Origin: Haladaptatus sp. DJG-WS-42 | GTDB taxonomy: Archaea; Halobacteriota; Halobacteria; Halobacteriales; Halococcaceae | Direction: 5' to 3' | Assembly (NCBI RefSeq): GCF_037198285.1 | Contig: NZ_CP147243.1 | Location: 186,001-250,000 of the forward strand | DNA length: 64,000 nucleotides | Shown here: positions 59,793 through 64,000 of the stretch, piece after piece | Layout of the letters: every line of letters begins with the position of its first letter | How positions within the stretch are numbered: position 1 is the first letter of the stretch | Program-made: the position numbers and the translations under genes | The notes under the pieces: model-generated | The model's database searches: none | What the model saw: the letters and a program-made list of their open reading frames with translations, nothing else | Told to the model about the DNA's origin: nothing

Positions 59793-61082
59793 TTAGAACG
59801 TGACGACCACAGTCATCGCAGTCGCGGCAATGAGTAAAATGGCACTCCAAAACCCAACGCGAAGCGCGAACTTCCTGCTTGGTCCAAACGCGACGAGCGC
59901 GGCCTTCACGAGGATGCTCGATGCCGTGGCGATGAGAATGCCAACGATAGCTGTGTCGTACGGTAGCCCACCGGTTCGGTAGAGCACGACGGTGGAAGTG
60001 GTGACCCCGGCACTGGAGACGAGCCCCGAGAGAATCGCGGTCACGTAAAACCCAATCGTGCCGAATTGGGCTTCGGCGAGGCCCCCCGCGATAATGATGA
60101 CGAGAAACATTGCGCCGAACCCGAGGGCGTTTCTGAGCGAGAAGGGGTTGTCGAGTTTCATCTCGACTTGCTCAGACCAGTCTGCGGTGTACGCCGCGAC
60201 GAGCAAACTACAGAGGATGACCGCACCGAGCGGCGCGGCCGCCCCGACCAAGATGCGCTCAGCCGAAAGCGTAAATCCGATTGCGATGAGCAGATTGCGA
60301 AGCGCCATCGCCGCGTCCGCGAGGAGGATGGCGGCGACCGCATACGAGGTGGCGTCGGGGCGCTGGCGGACATGGTCCATCATCGTTCCGACGACCGCCG
60401 TCGAGGACGCGAGCCCACCGAAAAAGCCGGTGACGGCAATCCCACGGCCGCCGTAGCTCTTGACGATGGCGTAGTTCGCGATGCCGATGCCGGCGACCGT
60501 GACGACCATCAACCAGACGACCTGTGGCTCTGCGGCGACGCGAATCCCGTTTACGACAAAGCCAATTGGCTCACTCGGAAGCAACGGGAAGATGACGAAC
60601 GCGAGGATGGCGAACTCGGTGGTCGAACGCACCTCTTCGCGCGACAGCCCCCATGCGAAACTGTGGAGTTCGCGTTTCAACACGAGCAACAGCGACGAGA
60701 GCATGGCAACCGCCACGCCCTCGATGATGAGGCCGCTTGCGACCAGCGAGCCAACGCCGTAGGCGACGAGCATCGACGTCGAAGTCGTAAGCGAGAGCCC
60801 CTTTTCTTCGTCTTTGAGCCCCTGAAATGCGAGGAGGACGCCCTGCACGATGATGAGGAGGCCACCCACCACGAGCAAGAGGTCGGTGTCAAGAATCGTG
60901 AACACCGCACCGAGCAGGCTCGTGAGCGAAAACGTGCGAATCCCCGCAGATTTCTGCGACCACTCGCGTTCGAGCCCAAGAAAGAGGCCGAGCGCGCCGG
61001 CGAGTGCGATGCGAACCACCATGCTATCGAGTGGTGCGAGCGCGATTTGGGCAACGAAATCAGTCACTTCGGGAACATTCAC
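59793..61082 (-). CDS. MgtC/SapB-family and DUF4010 membrane protein
   Basis: A 429-residue membrane protein with about twelve helices. The N-terminal third has the MgtC pattern (ALAGALGLFLGLEREWSQKSAGIRTFSLTSLLGAVF), and the remainder is a DUF4010 region. Proteins of this kind are linked to Mg2+ stress or to unknown transport. It stands alone and is divergent from the AI-2E-type transporter gene. Confidence 0.85.
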   Translation of the reverse strand: MNVPEVTDFVAQIALAPLDSMVVRIALAGALGLFLGLEREWSQKSAGIRTFSLTSLLGAVFTILDTDLLLVVGGLLIIVQGVLLAFQGLKDEEKGLSLTTSTSMLVAYGVGSLVASGLIIEGVAVAMLSSLLLVLKRELHSFAWGLSREEVRSTTEFAILAFVIFPLLPSEPIGFVVNGIRVAAEPQVVWLMVVTVAGIGIANYAIVKSYGGRGIAVTGFFGGLASSTAVVGTMMDHVRQRPDATSYAVAAILLADAAMALRNLLIAIGFTLSAERILVGAAAPLGAVILCSLLVAAYTADWSEQVEMKLDNPFSLRNALGFGAMFLVIIIAGGLAEAQFGTIGFYVTAILSGLVSSAGVTTSTVVLYRTGGLPYDTAIVGILIATASSILVKAALVAFGPSRKFALRVGFWSAILLIAATAMTVVVTF

Positions 61083-61156
61083 TGCCGATGACTATATAGC
61101 TCTCTCATCTTCCCACCCCACGAACGTTTATCCACTACGCACACAAACCGAGGGCC

Positions 61157-62317
61157 ATGGTTGGTACGGACTTAGACCGCTCCCGCCTCGGTTGGTGGGC
61201 TGTCGGCGCAGTTCTCGGGATTTCCCTCCTGTTTGTCTTTTACTCGTTTATCGGCACGTTCGTCTTTGGCGTGTTCATCTACTACGCGACCCGGCCTATC
61301 TACGACCGGCTCAAAACGCGCATCTATCCGCGCTCGCTCGCCGCGTTCGTCGCGCTATTTACCCTTGCCCTGCCCGCGCTGGTGTTGCTTGCGTACTCCA
61401 TCGCAATCGCCCTCCAAGAGCTGAACACCGTCCAGAACACGGTCGAACTCGGTCCGATCTCGTCTGCCGTTCAGCCGTATCTCAACGTCTCGACCATCGT
61501 CGATGATCCCGTCTCGTATCTCGAAACGGACACCGGCATCGAAACGCTCCAAGAGATTCTGAATCAGGGGCTCAACTATGCAGGATTCATCGGCAATCTC
61601 CTCTTACACCTGTTCGTCATGATTGCCCTCGCGTTCTATTTGCTGCGCGACGGCCACAAGATTACGCGGTGGTTCCAGAGTCGGTTCGGTGACGAACGCG
61701 GCGTGCTCGAAACCTACCTGAAAAACGTCGATGAGGACTTCCACAACATCTTCTTCGGCAACATCCTGAACGCCGTGTTGACCGCGATTATCGCCGTCCT
61801 CTCGTACTCGGTGCTCGACTTCATGAGTCCACCCGGCCTCGCCATCCCGTACGCCGCACTCATTGGCCTGCTCGCGGGGGTGGCGAGTCTCATCCCGGTC
61901 GTTGGCATGAAACTCGTCTACTTCCCCGTGACCGCGTATCTTGGCGTCGTCACAGTACTCTCTGACGAGCCGCAGTTCTGGTTCGTCATCGTGTTCGCCG
62001 CCGTCTCGTTCATCATCGTGGACACACTCCCCGACTTCGTGCTTCGCCCCTACGTTTCGGGGCGGAACCTCCACGTGGGTGCCGTGATGTTCGCCTACAT
62101 CTTCGGGCCATTATTGTTCAGCTGGTACGGCATCTTCCTCGGCCCAATCTTGCTCGTGCTCATCGTCCACTTCGCCCGGGTTATCCTCCCGGAGCTCATT
62201 GCTGGCACGCAAATCCAACCGTATGCGGTTGACCCGACGTACTTAACAGAGCCACCCGAACCAGCAGCGAGTGTGGATGCGACGACCGACGGTGGCGAGA
62301 GCCAGTCGGCTGAGTAA
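61157..62317 (+). CDS. AI-2E family transporter (UPF0118)
   Basis: A 386-residue protein with about eight helices. An external domain of about 100 residues lies in the first half. The pattern GLLAGVASLIPVVGMKLVYFPVTAYL and the late YIFGPLLFSWYGIFLGPILLVLIVHFAR match the family. Members export signals or exchange Na+/H+; the role here is unknown. The C-terminal 25 residues are acidic and disordered-looking. A possible TATA at about 61127-61134 precedes the gene. Confidence 0.9.
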   Translation: MVGTDLDRSRLGWWAVGAVLGISLLFVFYSFIGTFVFGVFIYYATRPIYDRLKTRIYPRSLAAFVALFTLALPALVLLAYSIAIALQELNTVQNTVELGPISSAVQPYLNVSTIVDDPVSYLETDTGIETLQEILNQGLNYAGFIGNLLLHLFVMIALAFYLLRDGHKITRWFQSRFGDERGVLETYLKNVDEDFHNIFFGNILNAVLTAIIAVLSYSVLDFMSPPGLAIPYAALIGLLAGVASLIPVVGMKLVYFPVTAYLGVVTVLSDEPQFWFVIVFAAVSFIIVDTLPDFVLRPYVSGRNLHVGAVMFAYIFGPLLFSWYGIFLGPILLVLIVHFARVILPELIAGTQIQPYAVDPTYLTEPPEPAASVDATTDGGESQSAE

Positions 62318-62356
62318 CAGTCTGTTTTGGGAGAACCGCAGAAAGCAGAAGACGGG

Positions 62357-62641
62357 CTATTCGATATAGCGCGCTTCCCAGTCGTTGCGCGCGTCGATTT
62401 CGCGGCGGCCACGACGGGTGAGCGTGTAGAAGTTCGTCCGGCGGTCGCGCTGTCCCTTTTCGACGAGGCCCTTGTCAACGAGGGTGTCGAGGTTCGGGTA
62501 GAGCCGCCCGTGGTGAATTTCTTTTTCGTAGTACTCTTCGAGTTCTTCTTTGATAGCGAGCCCGTGGGGGTCTTCGCTCCCAGCGATGACGTAAAGGAGG
62601 TCTCGCTGGAATCCTGTCAGGTCGTACATCTTTGCTTTCAT
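62357..62641 (-). CDS. PadR family transcriptional regulator
   Basis: A 94-residue winged-helix protein matching PadR: LTGFQRDLLYVIAGSEDPHGLAIKEELEEYYEKEIHHGRLYPNLDTLVDKGLVEKG. It is single-domain, lacking the C-terminal helical arm of longer PadR proteins. A second ATG four codons in (MYDLTGF) may be the start. A TATA-like TTTATCC about 28 bp upstream suggests a leaderless mRNA. The gap 62642-62876 shows no gene. Confidence 0.87.
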   Translation of the reverse strand: MKAKMYDLTGFQRDLLYVIAGSEDPHGLAIKEELEEYYEKEIHHGRLYPNLDTLVDKGLVEKGQRDRRTNFYTLTRRGRREIDARNDWEARYIE

Positions 62642-62876
62642 TCAGACATATTAACCCGAATAGGATAAACATATCGGGCGGCAAAAGTGGTGGATAGATG
62701 GTTCTCCTTCTTGTGTTTTGCCACATATCTAGAAACTATTTGATTCTTGATGCGTGGGAGAAAGAGTGTGAATTTGATACTGACAGTTCGAACAGAATGT
62801 TATCCACGGTGTAATGAGAAAAACTCGGTGGCGAGAGCCTCGTAACTTATCCGTTCCGCTCTCGTAGAAGAGGGCG

Positions 62877-63158
62877 ATGCCAGAAGAAGTATTATTCAAA
62901 TCAGAGCAGTCACAGACACGCACAGAGGTTGCGACCTACCTACGCACGATTGCGGACAAGCTCGATGCAGGGGGTGAATTCACGCTTGAATCAGGTGGCG
63001 AGTCGGTCAGCATGAACCCACCCGCACGGGTCACCTTCGAGGTGAAAGCAGAGCGCGAAACGTCACGAGGTGCGAGTCAAGGTGAACTCAGCTTGGAGTT
63101 AGAACTCGAATGGGATGAGGGTGCAAGCGACGAAGACTCGTCGCTCTCAATTTCGTAG
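62877..63158 (+). CDS. amphi-Trp domain protein
   Basis: A 93-residue acidic protein with the amphi-Trp pattern: LFKSEQSQTRTEVATYLRTIADKLDAGGEFTLESGGESVSMNPP followed by a beta-rich acidic half. The family is common in haloarchaea and has no known function. The gene is single, with three hairpins following its stop. Confidence 0.82.
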   Translation: MPEEVLFKSEQSQTRTEVATYLRTIADKLDAGGEFTLESGGESVSMNPPARVTFEVKAERETSRGASQGELSLELELEWDEGASDEDSSLSIS

Positions 63159-63180
63159 TGGTTATCAAAAGGTAAGCAAC

Positions 63181-63279
63181 GCCTGAGGGAGCGGCCCCCA
63201 GGCATGCTTGCCGCCCTGAATTGGTCCCCGCTGACGCTTCGGCCCTCCAATCGAAGCGTCAACTGGATAAATTCCAGTA
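63181..63279. other. Cluster of three hairpins between convergent genes
   Basis: GCCTG/CAGGC (63181-63203), TGACGCTTCG/CGAAGCGTCA (63232-63261, ten perfect pairs) and ACTGGA/TCCAGT (63262-63279) follow one another. They lie between the amphi-Trp stop and the stop of the next minus-strand gene, so they may act as terminators on both sides or be a small structured RNA. No T-run follows the strongest hairpin on the plus strand. Confidence 0.4.
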
Positions 63280-63314
63280 TGATACATAAAAGTACCGAAT
63301 GCGGTCTGAATCGC

Positions 63315-63461
63315 CTATATGTACTCTTCTTCGAGCACCCAACCGAGCGCTCGTTTATAATAGGTGAACATCTGTTTGACTCCCTTGTGGTTCATGTCCT
63401 CGTCTTCGAGTTCTTCTGCGAGAAATTCGTACTGTGCGCGAATTTCTTCTTCAGAGCGCAT
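63315..63461 (-). CDS. 48-residue conserved-looking small protein
   Basis: A short acidic, helix-rich protein (MRSEEEIRAQYEFLAEELEDEDMNHKGVKQMFTYY...). It has host-like codon use and many Glu and Tyr residues but no motif I recognise. A longer frame upstream exists, but the start at 63461 is preferred because the extension is shadow sequence of the next gene's flank. It may share a transcript with the DUF1028 gene upstream. Confidence 0.6.
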   Translation of the reverse strand: MRSEEEIRAQYEFLAEELEDEDMNHKGVKQMFTYYKRALGWVLEEEYI

Positions 63462-63499
63462 ACGAATCGCTACACGTGCGGGCCAGAAGAACCTGTTCC

Positions 63500-64000
63500 C
63501 TACAGCCGGTCGAGTCGTGAAAGGCCATGCCAAAGCGCGTTCACGAGTCGCTCCTCGCCGGACCCACTTGCTGCGTCCCAGCCACGGGCGATGGCGTCTT
63601 CGATGACGGCGAGGTCGTGGTTCTCGAAGTTGTTGAGGCCGCGAAACTGTTCGAGTGCCTCTCGTTCTGCGTCTCCAAATGTCTCGTCGGCCGTCCCTTC
63701 GTAAAGTCCCAGTTTGGCGAGCGTCTCTGACACTTCCTGCGCCGACTCGCCAGCCAGTTCCCGCGTTTCCTCGGGGGCGGCCCGCGAAAGGAGCGTGATG
63801 TCGTAGCGCCGAAACACCCGTTCAAGTTCGGCAATTGGACTCTCGTGGTCGTCTACGCGCACGTCCACCCACCGGTCGTTTCCGCCGTCGTAGCCACCCT
63901 CTGGTTTGGCGATGTACATGGCCGCGCTCTGCTCACCGCGCTTGTCGCCGCCCGCGTCGTTTCCGGCGTGAAGCGCGGCCAGCAGCTTTTCGGGCAGGCC
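63500..64000 (-). CDS. DUF1028 family Ntn-hydrolase-like protein (5' end outside window)
   Basis: The C-terminal 166 codons of a DUF1028 protein whose start lies right of the window; the frame is open to base 64000. The visible part begins GLPEKLLAALHAGNDAGGDKRGEQSAAMYIAK, the family's glycine-rich region, followed by DVRVDDHESPIAELERVFRRYD and an acidic helical extension. DUF1028 proteins have an Ntn-hydrolase fold of unknown substrate. The C-terminal helical extension is common in the family. Confidence 0.85.
   Translation of the reverse strand, partial: GLPEKLLAALHAGNDAGGDKRGEQSAAMYIAKPEGGYDGGNDRWVDVRVDDHESPIAELERVFRRYDITLLSRAAPEETRELAGESAQEVSETLAKLGLYEGTADETFGDAEREALEQFRGLNNFENHDLAVIEDAIARGWDAASGSGEERLVNALWHGLSRLDRL

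Noticed and set aside
1-64000. CRISPR arrays, insertion sequences and rRNA genes
   Set aside because: No regularly spaced repeats with unique spacers, no transposase frame with flanking inverted repeats and no rRNA sequence were seen.

Overview
The window is a 64 kb stretch of haloarchaeal (class Halobacteria) chromosome. The supporting signs are a high-GC, acid-rich proteome, short leaderless promoters, twin-arginine lipoprotein signals, a halocyanin, a PGF-CTERM-type surface anchor, HTH_10/bat-type regulators, an amphi-Trp protein, and archaeal-type genes such as MTH865-like, the fused T2SSF pilus protein and form III RuBisCO. The genus cannot be decided from the sequence. Both ends cut genes: a pilus ATPase on the left and a DUF1028 protein on the right.

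Layout. 1-2.7 kb: a type IV pilus/secretion pair (PilB-like and PilC-like). 2.8-3.8 kb: a Trm9-like methyltransferase convergent with a universal stress protein. 4.0-6.1 kb: tRNA-Gly(UCC), tandem modules that repeat its 3' end, and one strikingly AT-rich P-loop ATPase that looks foreign. 6.2-13.3 kb: PHP phosphoesterase, cyclase and threonine synthase, an ABC exporter pair, HD hydrolase, peroxiredoxin and TatA. 13.3-13.7 kb: tRNA-Arg(CCU), again followed by tandem tRNA-3'-end modules. 13.7-21.9 kb: cupin, HTH regulator and aldehyde dehydrogenase, MBL hydrolase, MoaD-like protein, thioredoxin-reductase-like protein, uracil-DNA-glycosylase-type protein and an aspartoacylase-family protein.

21.9-32.5 kb is a metal block. 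It holds an exported LVIVD-repeat protein, a CopA copper ATPase, membrane and surface proteins, a Lrp/AsnC regulator with a TRASH metal-binding tail, and a tightly packed set DtxR-type regulator > multicopper oxidase > ZIP transporter > halocyanin. A perfect 16-bp palindrome sits at the promoter of that set. 32.6-39.9 kb: AhpD-like enzyme, small membrane proteins, AidB-like acyl-CoA dehydrogenase, MFS transporter, form III RuBisCO, a Tat-exported HtrA-like protease and a small membrane gene broken by one amber codon. 40-52.3 kb: DJ-1 protein, HAD phosphatase, methyltransferase, ABC exporter, a two-RCK potassium channel, DUF3179 lipoprotein, a TlpA-CcdA thiol-redox pair and a PH-domain membrane pair. 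52.3-64 kb: a bat-type regulator, a structured intergenic element, aldo/keto reductase, a three-gene ABC system whose second permease is fused to a PrsW-type protease domain, an aminotransferase, MgtC/SapB and AI-2E family membrane proteins, PadR and amphi-Trp proteins.

The most unusual signal is the architecture behind the two tRNA genes. Short modules of about 80-120 nt are stacked one after another. Each ends in a copy of the local tRNA T-arm and acceptor 3' strand, most carry an inverted copy of local tRNA sequence, and each holds at least one hairpin. Module types are shared between the Gly and Arg loci although the tRNA-derived parts differ, and some hairpin stems show compensatory changes.
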